Below, piece by piece: positions 34,129 to 47,400 of a stretch of 64,000 bases of DNA. This DNA is from Typha latifolia. Its lineage: Eukaryota; Streptophyta; Magnoliopsida; Poales; Typhaceae. The notes below the pieces were generated by a model. It was not told the origin of the DNA, did no database searches, and saw only the letters and a program-made list of their open reading frames with translations. Each line of letters opens with the position of its first letter. The first letter of the stretch is position 1. Location of the stretch: NCBI GenBank assembly GCA_019914945.1, contig CM034109.1, forward strand, positions 992,001-1,056,000, written 5' to 3'. The position numbers and the translations under genes were made by a program.

Positions 34129-37100
34129 CTACAAAAAGTACTTCATCCTCTCATCTCTTCTCATGGCATTGTACACAGCTTGAACCTGGAAAAAGGCATA
34201 CAGAGACAAGTCAAAAGACTACAATAGAGAAGCAAGCTTAACACCAAAGTTGTGAAGCATCATGATTCATGACATAGGATAACCTTTCACGCATAAATCA
34301 GCACTCTATGGTAGTGTCCTTGTGTGTGAAAAATAAGATACATACCTGTTCACTAGAAATGACACGAATGGGTCCAATGTTTACAGACACATATTTCCCC
34401 CTAGAAGAAAGTTTCTGAGACACCCGACCCTGTTTGAAACCAACCAGAAAGAAGCATAAGTTTATAAAAATAAGAGAACTATAAGAATCAAAATAAGTTT
34501 ATGGCTGGACATAATTTGGAGGAATGGCAGGCTCTTTTTGGCAAACCAGAATTTGTAGCGTTGAGTCTACTCTCAATTTTTTTACTTGTAATGCCCCTTC
34601 TTTAACATATTGCGATCATACCTTCGTGCTTAGTTTATGTTTATTAATTAAAGTTCCCTAAACAAACTAGCTCCTCTTTCATAATCCAATTTTCTAGCTT
34701 ATCCATATATCCTCTTTACATACTGAATAATTGAAAACACTATTAGGGTCACAAAACTGCAGTAGTATATCTCTGTAGAAAGTCAATTAGAGGCATGCAC
34801 AGATGAAACAATCAACTTTTCATAAGCATATTTGTAGTAGCCCACAGACCTTTGGTATTGGTTCTTGAAGAACAGATTCAACAGCGACAACCATAGCTTG
34901 GACAAAATCATCACCTCCCGTGCCAATTGCAGTAAATCCTCTAACCATGGGATATGAATTTACCTGTAAAACCAACAATTCCCTGCCACATAAAATTTAA
35001 AAAAGCAAGAGATTTGGGCTGCACATACTTCTAAGTTGTGGGTTTTGTAGTATTATCTCACTTGACTACCTAACAAACTTAATTAAATATAAAGTGCAGC
35101 ATATTTTGGAAAGCTCAAGGGTCCTTCTGACTTACATAGGATGGCCTATTAGAACCAAGATATGCAATAATATTAAGTTACAAGAATAAAACGAGGATGG
35201 TGTTGTGCTGTTCTGATATTGTTGGTAGTTAATTTCTCTTCTAATGGGTGTATCTACAAACACATGCATAACCACTAAGAAATGCAACTAGAAAGGCCCA
35301 TTGCACGAAGCAGCACTTTTTATGAGAAAAGTAAAGTGCACATGTTAAAATGAAACACAAAAAAGAAGCAAAAAGCCAAAAAGCATACCTTCTGATCCAG
35401 AACAATCCATTCATCAGTAGCATCATCTGTGACAGTGCCACCAATAATAACATTTGTAGTTTGTGCAACCCTTCCTTCAGATTTTGATACTTCTGGATTT
35501 AAATGAAAAATTAGAAAGAGAAATTACAACATATAGGAAAGGCATTCATCAAAAGCTTTAACATTCTAACAAGGAAAATAGAAAACTACAGAAGCAACCC
35601 GACATTGAGTTGATGTACTAAGTTGAGACGATTTTATAAGTAAATGATCATTTCTCTATATTTGTGGTACATAACTTTGTACCATTTTATTACCCCACCA
35701 AAGCCTTTCTGCGCAAAACTTTGATTTATTAAAGAGTTGCAGTGCTGCTCAATAATAGAAACAATGTAAATGATGACAGTGATTCAATATACATATAGAA
35801 TCACCACATCTACCCGAACTCTGGATTTACACAACCACATAGACGAGAAGGTTGTTCATCTAGAAGAACATATCCATGCACAATATCTAATAACTGCTAC
35901 TCTATACAAAGCTTTTGGACTTGCCCTAACTATTAGAAGGCTATGCCACAATAACTTGAAGATTCCAAATTTCCAACAATATTAAGTTTCCACCATAAAT
36001 ATTTCTATGCACTCATATATTGGTGTATGAACAGATATTGATAACCCAAGCCATTTATGCGCAACTCACACAAGTTAATCCTTTGATAACCGTCTGCTCA
36101 CTGGCAGTTTGAAGCCTTGAATCAACATATCTGCCGCATCATTGGACATCACATAATACATGAAAATACAGATCTACAGATTACAGTATCAACACCAACA
36201 GAAAAAAAAAATGCTGTGAACAAGGGATGTTCATCTATGGCCAATAGACAGAGAGGACTCCCTCATCAAATTCCAAATTATAAAAAACTTAGGATGTCTG
36301 TGCTAGTAGTATGAGCCTAAAATATGCATAACAAGGTAGATTGCCTCACCATTCAAATAAACCCATAAGTTCATTATAAGCCCTTCCATCCACAAACGGT
36401 ATGATTTCAAAATTAGTCAACAAGAGGGTTGTAGTAGGATTAGTAGTGCTCATATAAATGAGCTAAAACTTTAGAAGAGGCCTTGTATATGTCAATCCAT
36501 TCTCAATAACTAACCATGTATTATCAGAAAGATACGTCTGGGGAAAAAACAATATAAAAAAAATTAAATCCAAATGGCAGACAATAAAAGAGGCTGACAA
36601 CATAAAGGAATGCTTCATAAAAGATAACCTCATGGAGAAACTTGATCATCTTCCGTTGACATAGAGCACGTCCAGAATTATTATAAGATAAAAGCTAGCT
36701 GCACAAGCAGACTGGACGAAAACTGATGTAGAACAACTAGTACGAATAAATAATACTACTGATCTGAACTTTGCTTCCACTGAAATCATTGTCTCAAAAA
36801 CTCTTTATCTGAAGTTGTTTCCTTTGGTTCTTAGGCAACTATCATCCGAACTTATCGTTAACCTATCTAATTGATACTCATTTTTCTAGCATTTAAACAC
36901 CAGTATTCTGTTTTAAATTTCATACCCAAGATTAAATAGAAGTCTAATCTGAATTGACATTTTCTTTATGCTCATGTCTTAAAGCCTCATTCATATAGAG
37001 ATTAAGGGAAATCTAAAATAAAAATTCTAGATTTTTATTCCTAAAAGTTACCTCTAATCTAGAGTACGGTATTTAAATATTCAATGACGGCGGTATTGTG

Positions 37101-39175
37101 CCTTCGGCACGACCCTTGCAGATCTGCATGCCCCTGACAAACCTTTAACATAGTTTTAATAAAAAGTAAGGATATTCAAAAATGTTTTTAAGTCTTCGAC
37201 ACATCAGTCTTTGATTTTTTGTCTGATTATATGTATTAAAACTTACATTATAGTCTTTTACGTTTAGATTATTTTTATTAATGACCTATTTTATTAAAGA
37301 TATAGCAATAGTTAAATATAAATATTATTCAATATATAATAATATTGAATATATTTATTAAAACTATTATTAAAGATTGAATACTCCATAATATAATTAA
37401 AAACATAATAACATTCAATACATAATATTAGTTGATAATAACTTAATAATTAAAAATAATATCTAGTTAAACGTAAAATGACGGGAAAAATCAAAGATTT
37501 TATTTGTTGGTACAAGAATAACAAGAGAATATTGCGTTAAATACTATCGATAATCTTCAATCATATTGATAACAATAACTGCCAGCACAAAAATAATATT
37601 AAAGTTGATTAATGATGATTGATGAAAATCAAAATAAGTTAAAGAAAAGGCTTTCACATTGGCATGGGGTGTGCAAGTTGCTAATGTTCACTTGAAATCT
37701 AGAATAGTGTTGTAATAATTACCTTTAATGTGACATAAAGTTGAAGTAAAGTATAAATAAGAAGTAAAAAATTAACTAATATGCCCTTGATTTGACATAT
37801 GATTATAAATTAAATGTTCTCATTTATTGTATGTATGCAATGAGATATGTGGATAGCATGAGAGAGTAGATTGTTGGGAAAATTGAGCAAGAAAATACAA
37901 CAGAAAAATTGAGTGAGAAAAAATAGGGTGGAAAAATTAAGTGGGAATTTTTGGTTTATAGAATGAGATAGATGGGTAATAGGAGAGGACAGGATTTTTT
38001 AAATAATTTTAGTCAAATCAGGGGTAAAATTGTAATTGATCTTACGTGTGGAATAATTTAAAATAATCTTTCTAATCTAGAATAGAGATAATTTGATGTT
38101 ATCGTTCCAATCTAAAACAGAAAAAAGATAATCCCAAAGTAAACGGGGGCTAACAGATTTGAGGTTATTGTTAAACGTCTGAGTCCTTCTCCTTAAGCCC
38201 TTGGAGATAAACTTTAAAAAGTTGGAGATGGAGTCCCAACATTCAGATTTCCAATGCCATATCTCCTCCCCTTTCCTAGAATCTTGTGATTGTTGGCAGT
38301 CATCCACTAATCGAATTGCTAAAATGTCAAATATGATTAGATAACGTTGCAAGAATTGAATCATAACAGTTACCGTAAGGTTCATTTTACAGTGGCCTTG
38401 CTTGTGAAAACATTTTCACTGCTACTCTACAAATTTACAGATACCTTCTTTCCTCGTAAGTCTTAAAACTTAATACACTACTTAACAACCTCAAGAAATA
38501 GTTGTCCTATAATTACTAAAGATTCTACACACAACTTCAAGAAAGAATGGTATTTTAGTCATTTACATGTTTGTTAACTTTAACAATAATCTTCAGTTTA
38601 AAGATTGTCCATAATAGCAATTCCTAAAGACTCAAAAATTTCAATGAAAATTGTGATTTTTTAAAGACTGCAATTTAATTTTGATATTTTGAAAGTGTTC
38701 AGTAGCAATTATGCAGAAAAACTAACAACAAAAAACGCCCACATACTTTTCCTCACTTCGCATCAACCAGTTTCGACCATAAAAACACAATCTTGAAAAC
38801 ATAATTCATTACACAATTAAAAGATGGAACTTTATTTCTCATCCAAAGCATCTCGGATCCAATTTTATAGCTAGATAGAGAGCGAGGGGAAAAAAAAAGT
38901 CTTTCTTCAAGTGATACGATGCAAACAAACTCAAGGAATAAGGACTAACCAGAAATTGCCTTGAGGACGGCCTCCTGAGGCGGCCCCTGGTCGTCAGAAG
39001 CGGAAGACGGCGAAGGGGCTGCATCCGAACCACCAGAGCAGCGCAAAACCCTAACCCTAGATCGCGGAAGGAGGGGAAGCGAAGGGAAGGAGGCGAGGTG
39101 AGATGTAGGGCGGTGCTGAGGAGGACGCCATGGCTCAGAGAGGAGGACGGAACGCAACAGGGTTCGACACGCCAT
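34129..39175 (-). CDS. Plastid-targeted DUF493 (YbeD-like) protein
   Basis: Five minus-strand exons: 39,175-38,950, 35,492-35,389, 34,963-34,850, 34,429-34,346 and 34,185-34,129. All have GT-AG borders and join in frame to 194 residues. The first ~50 residues are rich in Ser, Pro and Arg with few acidic residues, as in a chloroplast transit peptide. Residues ~110-194 form the DUF493 ferredoxin-like fold (PF04359), with landmarks YPMVRGFTAIGTGGDDF, SSRGKYVSVNIG and the C-terminal RMKYFL. The bacterial relative YbeD is a small protein without known enzymatic activity, and the plant role is unclear. Intron 1 is ~3.5 kb and contains a possible Harbinger-type element. The ATG is the first in frame and gives a usual transit-peptide length. 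The plastid location is an inference. Confidence 0.9.
36983..38150. mobile_element. Possible PIF/Harbinger-type element in DUF493 intron 1
   Basis: The segment is flanked by TAA on both sides (36,980-36,982 and 38,151-38,153), the usual 3-bp duplication of this superfamily. The right end in reverse complement (GCCCCCGTTTACTTTGGGA) resembles the left end (AGCCTCATTCATATAGAGA) loosely, and both are followed by inverted TCTAGATT/AATCTAGA-type words. The interior is AT-rich and noncoding. A 3-bp duplication is weak evidence, so this is tentative. Confidence 0.4.
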
Positions 39176-39455
39176 TGTTGATATTATTCTTGTTTTCTTC
39201 TTCCCTTCGAGATGATTTAGGAGCCGTTTGTTCTCAAGGACCGTATTTATACTGATTACGGAATTCCGCGGTTATTTTTTTCCCCTTCTTCCCTCTCTTT
39301 GTAATAAGGAAAGTTTTTGGATAAATGTTACTTAAACCCCTATATTTTGCGATTATTAGTGTACACGCCTGTCTTACTTGTAATAGGAAAGCTCGAAAGG
39401 GACTCAGCTAAAAATAGACATAATAATAATAAGACATATTATCAAGCAAATAACA

Positions 39456-40061
39456 ACTATAAGTAGGGCTGTCAAAATAATCGAGAGTCGGCTCGAGCTC
39501 GGCTCGAGTTCGGCTCGATATTGCTCGATCAAGCTCGGCTCGAAAATAGGCTGAGTTGAGTTTGATCATTAAAGTTAGGCTTGAAATTAAATTTGAGCTA
39601 AGTTTGATCCTGAGCCGGGCTCGATTGATTCGGCTTGAATATATATTATCTTTATTGTTTATAATTTATATTTTGGTTGTTTGTAGTTTTTTGACATAAT
39701 TATCTTTATTACTTATAATTTATATTTTAGTTGCTTGTAGTTTTTTAACCCATTTATCTTTATTGCTTGTAATTTATATTTTAGTAATATTTATATCTTT
39801 ATAGTTGAATTAGGTTTTATTTCAAGCTTGATTCAAGTCTAAATTAATTCAAGCTTGCTAAAATGGTTTGAAATTGATAAGGCTTGAAATTGCTAATTGA
39901 GCAACTCGTTTAAGCTCGAAATTGGCTCGAGTTCGAAATTGGCTCGAATTGAAATTATTTTAATTCAAGCTTGATCATAAAGACATGCTCGAAATTAATT
40001 TCAATCCTTGATTAGAGCCAGGCTCGATCAAGCTCGGCTCATTTACACCCGTAACTATATG
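39456..40061. mobile_element. Non-autonomous hAT-type element with 8-bp target-site duplication
   Basis: The element runs 39,464-40,053. It starts TAGGGCTGTCAAAA and ends, in reverse complement, TACGGGTGTAAATGA. It is flanked by ACTATAAG (39,456-39,463) and ACTATATG (40,054-40,061), an 8-bp duplication with one mismatch. Both subterminal regions are packed with GGCTCGA/CTCGAGC words, as expected of hAT subterminal binding sites. The ~590 bp interior has no transposase and contains a short internal triplication around TTATCTTTATTG/TTATAATTTATATTTT (about 39,647-39,785). Confidence 0.75.
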
Positions 40062-40437
40062 GCACAATCATGCACACAATCATGCACACTTAGAAATGAA
40101 GAAGGTAAGGTGACAGACCTTAGAAAACTTGATAGGCCTGAATAATACTAACCTTAAGTAGGACTTATGTTTGAATAAGTCCTAGTCTTTAAGGCTTCTT
40201 GTTTAGTGTTTTCCTGATTTTCCTAGCTGCACTCTTCATGTTGAGTAGTTAAAAATGTGAACTAGTTTTCCTCTTTCTATTAAGTTTGTAAAAGATTAGT
40301 TATATGTCTGAGATTGGTCAATAAGATTGTAAGTCATTTCTAGAATTGTTGAGAAATTATTATTCTTGTGTTTCCATTCTTAATACTCTGGTATCAGAGC
40401 TCCCACTGGGCCTAAAAAATCAAAGCAGCTTCAAAGA

Positions 40438-40619
40438 TGACTACCAAAGGGAGTTTTGCGCAGCCATCGAAGTATAAGATGATAACTTATGGGGAGTGGA
40501 TGCAAGATGTCATCGTGGTGGAGAAGATACTCATATCAGTGACTGAGAAGTTCAATTATGTTGTTTGTTCGATTAGAAGGTCCAAAAATATCGATAAACT
40601 CTCTATTGATGACCTGTAG
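40438..40619 (+). pseudogene. Gag N-terminal fragment of the gutted copia element
   Basis: The ~60-codon open frame begins 38 bp after the primer site. It is cut by TAG, with gag-like sequence continuing beyond the stop. A ~25-bp direct duplication (GAAGACAGATTTGGTGCAGG, about 40,693 and 40,718) lies just downstream. Confidence 0.6.
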
Positions 40620-40768
40620 AGTTCTTTGATTGTTCATGAGCAAAAGTTCTAATTATATATGGGAGAGGAACAAGCACTCAAGATCAGTTATGAAGACAGA
40701 TTTGGTGCAGGAGGACGAAGACAGATTTGGTGCAGGAGGACGAGGTCGAGATGCATACAAAGGTAGAG

Positions 40769-41822
40769 AAAGATGATGCGATTCGAACTAGATCAGATCA
40801 TCTCGAAAGATATTGGGTTCGATGAATTGAGTCTAGTTATTTTATTTATTATTTTTATGTGGTTTACTCAAAATCTTAGTATGTTAGGACTTTATTTAAT
40901 TATAATTTAGATATGCGCAGTTTTGGTAATTATTCACAAGATATTCTATAGACATCTGAATAATATTAAACTAGTTGAAAAAGGTTGATGACTTCCTCAT
41001 CTATAACTTTCATATTCGGAGTTTTAAGAGATTCGATATCTATTTATAGAAAAATAAAGGGTTAATCCGAGAAGATAAGGAAGACTGATTTAGTTAAGTT
41101 ATTTAAGATTGTTTATATTTAATCTCTATAAATAAGGCCTTATGGCTTGTATCTTAGGCACACTTTGAATGAAAAATTAATTGGCTTTTGCCCGACATCT
41201 CTCTCAACTAGGCTATCGGTCTCTACATCTCCCTCCTCTCTCTTCACCAACTAACGCCATCTCTTCTGTTGGTAAAGTCTCGTTTAGCTTTTAATCTCTC
41301 TTTTTCGTCAATCCCCCTAGTTTTATAGGACAGGTATATTTCTTCCCCTTCGTCTCTCTATCTTAACTATCTCTATCTCTTATACGATTTTTATCTTTAC
41401 TACTACCATAGCTATAGACCAACCATAGCCTTCAACTATTTATCACATCCGCATCTGCAAGCCACCACAACCATTATCTATTGCCGAGCCACCTCCATTA
41501 ACTATTCGACCTCCACTCCATCATCACCTCCATCATATACCTAGGAATCCGTGCCTCCACCCACGGATTCTAAATCCCGTGCATACCTAAATCTCGTAGG
41601 TTTGACTTTCCGACCCTTGTCTACCTTTTTAAAATTATCTTCTAATCTACACATCCGATTTATGTGAAACTAAATTCATTAGAAAGTTCTCTCTTAGGGC
41701 TAACTCGTATAAATTTTACGTTGATCTAACGGCTAGATCCTTCAAAATTTCTTTTGAAAATCACATCCTCAAACCGGTCCAGAACCGTTACAGATTAGAT
41801 CAAGCCCGTTCGTAACAAAAGA
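40769..41822. mobile_element. Solo LTR (~1.04 kb) with AAAGA target-site duplication
   Basis: The segment 40,774-41,817 starts TGATGCGA and ends CGTAACA. Its reverse-complemented end (TGTTACGAACGGG) mirrors the start imperfectly. The 5-bp word AAAGA occurs on both sides, at 40,769-40,773 and 41,818-41,822. The interior has an LTR-like promoter patch (CTCTATAAATAAGG near 41,124) and no coding sequence. It interrupts the gag region of the surrounding copia remnant, so it inserted later and then lost its body by LTR-LTR recombination. The length suggests a Ty3/gypsy-type LTR, but the lineage is not determined. Confidence 0.8.
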
Positions 41823-42005
41823 GGGAGATCGCAACTCTACAATAAAGTAACAGTGGAATGCTTTAAGTGCCACAAGCTTGGACATTTTAAATTTGAATGT
41901 CCATGGTGCTTGAAGGAAAGATGTCTGGTTCTTAGACTCTGGATTTAGTAATGACATGTACAATTACAAGAGTTTGTTCTCTAATCTGGATGAGGCTTAA
42001 GACAA

Positions 42006-42833
42006 ATGGTAAAGCTAGGAAACAAAGTAAGGATAGATGTGTTGGGAAAAGGAAATGTGAGATTAAAAGTAAGTGTCTTTACACATGTTACTAGTGAAGT
42101 ATTTTTTGTGCTTGAACTAAAGAACAATATGTTGAGCATTGGTCAACTACAAGAAAAAAGGTTGGTGATCCTCATCCAACAAGGAATGCTCAAGATATAT
42201 CATCTAGAGAAAGGGCTTATAATGCGGATAGAGATGTCAGGAAATCAGATTTTTGCGTTGCGAGTACAAGAATTACCACGGAAGCGAGCTTGCCTCTACA
42301 CCTCTACACAAGATATGATACTTTTAAGGCATTATCATTATCGGCATTTGAGCTACAAGTGGTGGAGAACTCTCCAGTTTAAGAAGATGGTGCATAGGTT
42401 ACCTTAGTTCAAGACTTCAACAACCGTGTGTGCAAACTACATGATTGGGAAGCAACATAGAGACCCAATCCCAAAAAAGAGCACTTGGAGGGCTACAGAA
42501 AAGTTTTAGCTTGTTCATGCAGATCTCTGCCCGCCAATCTCTCCCACTTCTAACATCAAGAAGAGGTACGTTATATGCTTTATTGATGACTTTACTAGAC
42601 AAACGTTGACTTATTTTTCAGTAGAGAAATCTGAAGCATTAAGTATGTTCAAACATTTTAAAAATTGTGTTGAGAAAGAAGTAGGAAAATATATTAAATG
42701 TTTGAGAACAGGTCAAAGAGGAGAGTTCATATCACTTGAGTTCAATGAGTTCTGCACAGAGCATGGCATCAAGAGGCAATTGACTGCAGCGAATACTCCA
42801 CAGCAAAATAGAGTAGCAGAAAGGAAAAATTGA
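42006..42833 (+). pseudogene. Copia pre-integrase and integrase pieces
   Basis: The frame 42,006-42,407 matches the region after the protease (LELKNNMLSIGQLQEKR). Between 42,410 and 42,605 integrase-like words (CANYMIGKQ, YVICFIDDFT) appear in shifted frames. The frame 42,606-42,833 covers part of the integrase core, with the second catalytic Asp region decayed (RTGQRGEF) and PQQNRVAERKN retained. Several frame breaks are present. Confidence 0.75.
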
Positions 42834-42838
42834 ACTGC

Positions 42839-43075
42839 GATAAACATGGTTCCACAATTAAGTTGTCAAAAAATTCTGTGATACATGGTCGAAGCAAGCA
42901 CATTAATGTGCGTTTACATCTTCATCTTCTTCGTGATCTCACACGAGAAAGAGTAGTTGAATTGGTTTATTGTCGAACACAAGATCAGCTAGCAGATGTG
43001 ATGACAAAGTTCTTGATAGTGGATGCATTTCAGAAGTTTCGAAATCAGTTGGGATCTGTCAAGTTCTTGAATTAA
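42839..43075 (+). pseudogene. Copia RNase H C-terminal fragment
   Basis: KLSKNSVIHGRSKHINVRLH and RTQDQLADVMTKFL are characteristic of the last part of copia RNase H. It directly follows integrase sequence, so an internal deletion removed the whole RT and most of RNase H. Confidence 0.75.
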
Positions 43076-43189
43076 ACTAGTTGTAGTTGGTAACTAATTT
43101 AAGGGAGAGAATGAAGAGAAAATTTAGCGATTCTATTAGAATTGTTGAGAACTCATTACTCTTGTGTTTCCATTCTTAACAATGCTACT

Positions 43190-44409
43190 GTTGACATCGA
43201 CAACTGCTACAGTGGCAAATATAGTAATTGGATTGGGTTTGAGGAGCGATGCGGTCACTAGAGCGTAGAGGGAAACATAATAGATGGAGGATGGCAATAG
43301 GTGATGGGCAGCTTAGGCTACCCTATCCCTAAACTGGGTTGGACATCCATAATCAAAAGATGTTGCCGTGGTGAAGGATGCTAGAGGCAAGATAGATGAC
43401 ATGAGAAATGCATGATGGGATGAGATCAACGAGGTGGTTACACACGTAGATGAGTGGGTTCTCCCAGGCAATGCAAATGAAAGAGATGAGATGAGATCAG
43501 ATATCTTAGAGATGGGGAAGGGGCAAATATGAAAGATAAGAGAAAAGAGGAAGGAGAGAAAAGAAGAGGAAAATAGGACTCTAACAAAAGGAGAATAAAC
43601 TTCTTTCCTTCTCCTAGCCGAAATAGCTAAGAGAGGAGAGTGGGAAGACTACTAGTGATGAGGAGAGGCCCTCGAGGAGAGAAGAAGAAGAGTCAAAAAC
43701 CTTAGCAAAGCTTGCTAGAGCCAATAATCTACTTTGCATTTTTTACTTTTAAAATTTTAAAAACATCCTAAACTGAACTTAAAATATCCATTAAGAATAG
43801 GATTTTTATATAATTATAAAATCATTCAAAATTTTATAATTACTATTATATTCTTTAAAATATCATAATGGTCACTAAATGCTTTTGACTTTTTAACAAT
43901 TACAATTATAATAGTTTTTAATGAAATATTTCTGACAAACACATAAATAATTAGAATATTGAAGTTTATAACACATAGAATATTTATAAATAATTTTTGT
44001 CTTGTATTAAAAAGAATTGTGATATTGCATAAAGTACTTAAATAGTTTCTGGAGCATTTTATATAATCTATATAAAGGTAAAATAGTCTTTTTTTAAAAT
44101 CTAAATTTAGTTTTAATTGTGATTAGTTAAAAGTTTAAATAATATTTTTAATATCGTACAAAAATTTCAGTAGCAATTATAATATTTTAAAAAAATTTAG
44201 GGGCAATTATGTAAACATCTCTTAAAAAAATAAATACGCAGCGCGCCAAATGCAAAACGCCGCGTAATCATCCAATCATCAGAACCACGAGAGCCACTTC
44301 TCATAAAAATCCCTGGAAGAAATAAAATCCGCTAGAAGTCCAACGCCGACGGGTTTTTTTTTTAACTGTGATTCTCCCGAAGGTATCCAGGAATACGACG
44401 ACGGCAGCA
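43190..44409. other. Intergenic region and upstream sequence of the ALKBH1 gene
   Basis: A moderately GC-containing noncoding segment (43,190-43,730) is followed by AT-rich DNA to about 44,220. The last ~190 bp before the start codon are GC-richer and probably include the promoter and 5' UTR. No clear TATA box is seen. Confidence 0.4.
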
Positions 44410-47400
44410 ATGTACGGCGCCGAGACCACCACGTCGGACTCGGAGCGCACCGCCTTCCGAAGAGCGGAGAAGCAATACAAGCTCTACAAATCACAGCTCC
44501 CCAAGTCCAGGTCCGAATGCCCTTAAAACCCTAACCCTCTTAATTTCTCGTTAGGGTTTTCCAGGTAAACGTCCTTTCCTTGCCCTAATTTGTTGGGCTT
44601 AATCGCAGGAAGAAGAATGGTATCAAACCTACCGATCTCTCCGATGTCGTCGATTTCCGGGCCGTTCTCGATTCCTTCGAGCGCGGCGAAGGTCTTCCTC
44701 CCGGGATCGTGGAGTTCGATTGTCCTGGATTCGATCTTCCCGTGTTCTGTTTCAAAGATCGGCCTGGTAATGGCTGGATGCTCTGTTTGGTTGTTCTGAT
44801 GATGCTTGTTGTTATGTTTGTTGAGAATTATTCGTATTTGTATAGATTGAACAATGTGGTTTGGTTGGTTAGTGTGATATTTGTGAAAGTTTTAGCAAGG
44901 ATGCGTAGAAATATTCGGAATTTATGAGGATTTTCTAGTGATTTAAGCGGGGGTTCGTGTCAAGGGAATTAGGGGATATTAGGCAGGAAAGACAAATCAC
45001 GGCTTCGTGTGTTTATTCTTATGCAACTAGAAATTTATTATATGTTGAGCATCTAGGTTAATCTAATCCGTACATTTGGATACTCAAATTTGGTGGAATT
45101 TTATCCCACCAAATTTTGGATGTTTTCTTTGATTTCTTTTTCTGAATTTAACATCTCTAACAATCTCTTTGAAGTTGTTGGGATTTTTGATATTAATGAT
45201 ATTATATGTTTGATGAAAAATTTGGTGCTGTTCGTGGGTTAAACAAGTATTGGTTTCACTATAATGTAATGTAGCTTATATATTTTGGCTTTCTTTCTTT
45301 TTTCTTTTTTCTTTTTGTAGGTTTTTTCTTCATTCCCAGCGCACTGACTATTGAGGAACAATGCCACTGGATTCAGGAAAGTTTAACAACCTTTCCTCAG
45401 CCTCCCAATAGGACCAATCTTACTGCTATATATGGCCCTATCTTGGACTTATTCAATGCTGTCCGAAGTCAGAAGGTTTTGATTGAAACAGAAAATACGG
45501 ATAAACTTGTGGACCATGATCTGAAGAATAGTGAAAACATTTTACATTCTCGTAAATTCCTATTTTATGAAGGTGCTAACATGTGTGGCAAGCAGTCTTG
45601 CAAATCTGTAGCAGCATCAGTTCTCTTGCAGAAACTTCGTTGGAGCACCCTTGGGTTACAGTTTGACTGGTCACAGGTACATCTGCTAGTCTATCTTATT
45701 TTCTTTGTTAAACTAACAAGAGTTCAATGCTCCTTATTCTTTTGCTTTTGTGCACCTCTCTATTTGTTATCAGTTATATGAGTTGAATAGAAAACTTCCA
45801 CTAGGGTTATTGGTATTATTTTAGGGTATTAGGCTATTAACCAAATTTAATCTCACTTTGTTGGAATAGGTCATGTGTAAAAGTTAGAGATAGCAATTTG
45901 TTGTCCAACATGTCAACGATATGAAAAGGAGGACTACATGTTTAAGTTTAGCTTAAAAGGGTTAAACCAATTGACTCATCTAACCGGACTGCTAAACAGA
46001 TCATGTTCTGTACTTCTTTATTTATATTTTTGAACATGTACGTCCACATGTACAACTTAAACCGGTCGGTCAACTCTTCTATTTGATGCAACGATGGTAC
46101 AATAGTAAAATATATGAAACATCATCCATTAATTTAACCATAAGCTAATGACATATAAAGCTAGAATTACTTGATAGATATTTTCGCTAAATCTCTACGC
46201 CATTCTCATGCCCGAATTTCATGTCACTGATAAATTCTTCTTCTCACAGTGTTCTCCCTATCTCACATCTCAAACTGCTCATTCTCCCTATCTGCTTGTC
46301 TTCACATTGATCTTCAACACAGTGTGAAAGAAAGATAAAGAGATTCTTGAGTCCTAAATCATTTGAAACCACCCAAAGGGACCTTCTTCTCTATCAAATA
46401 CCCACAATATGAGTTCTTCTTAAGATCTAGGGCTTTGACTTTCCCCATTTGGGTCTTTTGATTATATCTTGTCCATGCACTGTTGGTCATTCGGTATGGA
46501 CGGGGACCGAGCACAATCTATTCTATTTTCTCATGGCTCATGGGGCTGCTAATGTTCATGAGTCAGCAACCTAGGATCATTGCCATAATATGGCAGCTGA
46601 TAACTAGCTACTTCATGAGATTTTTAATCATTTAAATTTGCATTTAGCATTCTATCTTTTCACGGATTTGTAGTTTACACCCTTTATTTTCGATATTTGC
46701 AAATCACACCTTGCATTTTATCAAATATTTGCAAAACACACCCTATGTTAGATCCACTAACTAAACTTAACAAAAGTTTTAGGTTAAGTTAACTACACTT
46801 AAGGACATTACTAAAATACGCTTACCTAGTCTAAAACCCACTTTCACACTAAAAAATCATCTCCTCTACAACATAAAACCAAAGTTACAAAAATTGGGAT
46901 TGACCTTTTGAAAAAACGATATGTATTGGTAGGTCGGCCGTATCGGTCACCTGGATCAAATCGGACTTTGGTAGGGTGTTAAATGCAAATTTCCTTTTAA
47001 AAAAGTTGGATATACTTTATCGAGTTGAAGTCATGTGAACAAGTATTTATATCTTGTATGAACAGATGCGTGCTGATGTGTTATATAGTTTATTTGAACA
47101 ACGGCAAAAAGAGAAAAGGATTTGCAGTTATTGGATATTAGATGAAATAAAATCATAATGTTCTGTTCTTCTGAATAGTACCTCTTGTAAGAGTTCTAGC
47201 TAGATGTCCTTCATTTGACACACCTAGAATTTTATTGCCTCTAATATTTTCTTCATACTAGGCAACTTGAACCTGCGAGGTTTTATTCTACTTTATCACA
47301 ACGGTTGTCTTTTGGAAAACTGATATCCGATTACTAGTCCTATTCGATCACAATCAGTAATTACTTGCCTTTTTGGAAAGATATAGTGATATTCGATCAC

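Larger units (their letters stand above)
40100..43181 (+). mobile_element. Gutted Ty1/copia element interrupted by a solo LTR
   Basis: A primer site TGGTATCAGAGC lies at 40,389-40,400. Sequences just before it (40,341-40,385) recur at 43,137-43,181 (shared GAATTGTTGAGAA...CTTGTGTTTCCATTCTTAA), marking the LTR ends. Between them are a gag start (from 40,438), a gag zinc knuckle (CFKCHKLGHFKFEC at about 41,854-41,895), pre-integrase and integrase pieces (42,006-42,833), and then, with RT missing, the last part of RNase H (42,839-43,075). A 1-kb solo LTR sits inside gag. The left LTR boundary is not resolved, and the right LTR is strongly shortened. Confidence 0.8.
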
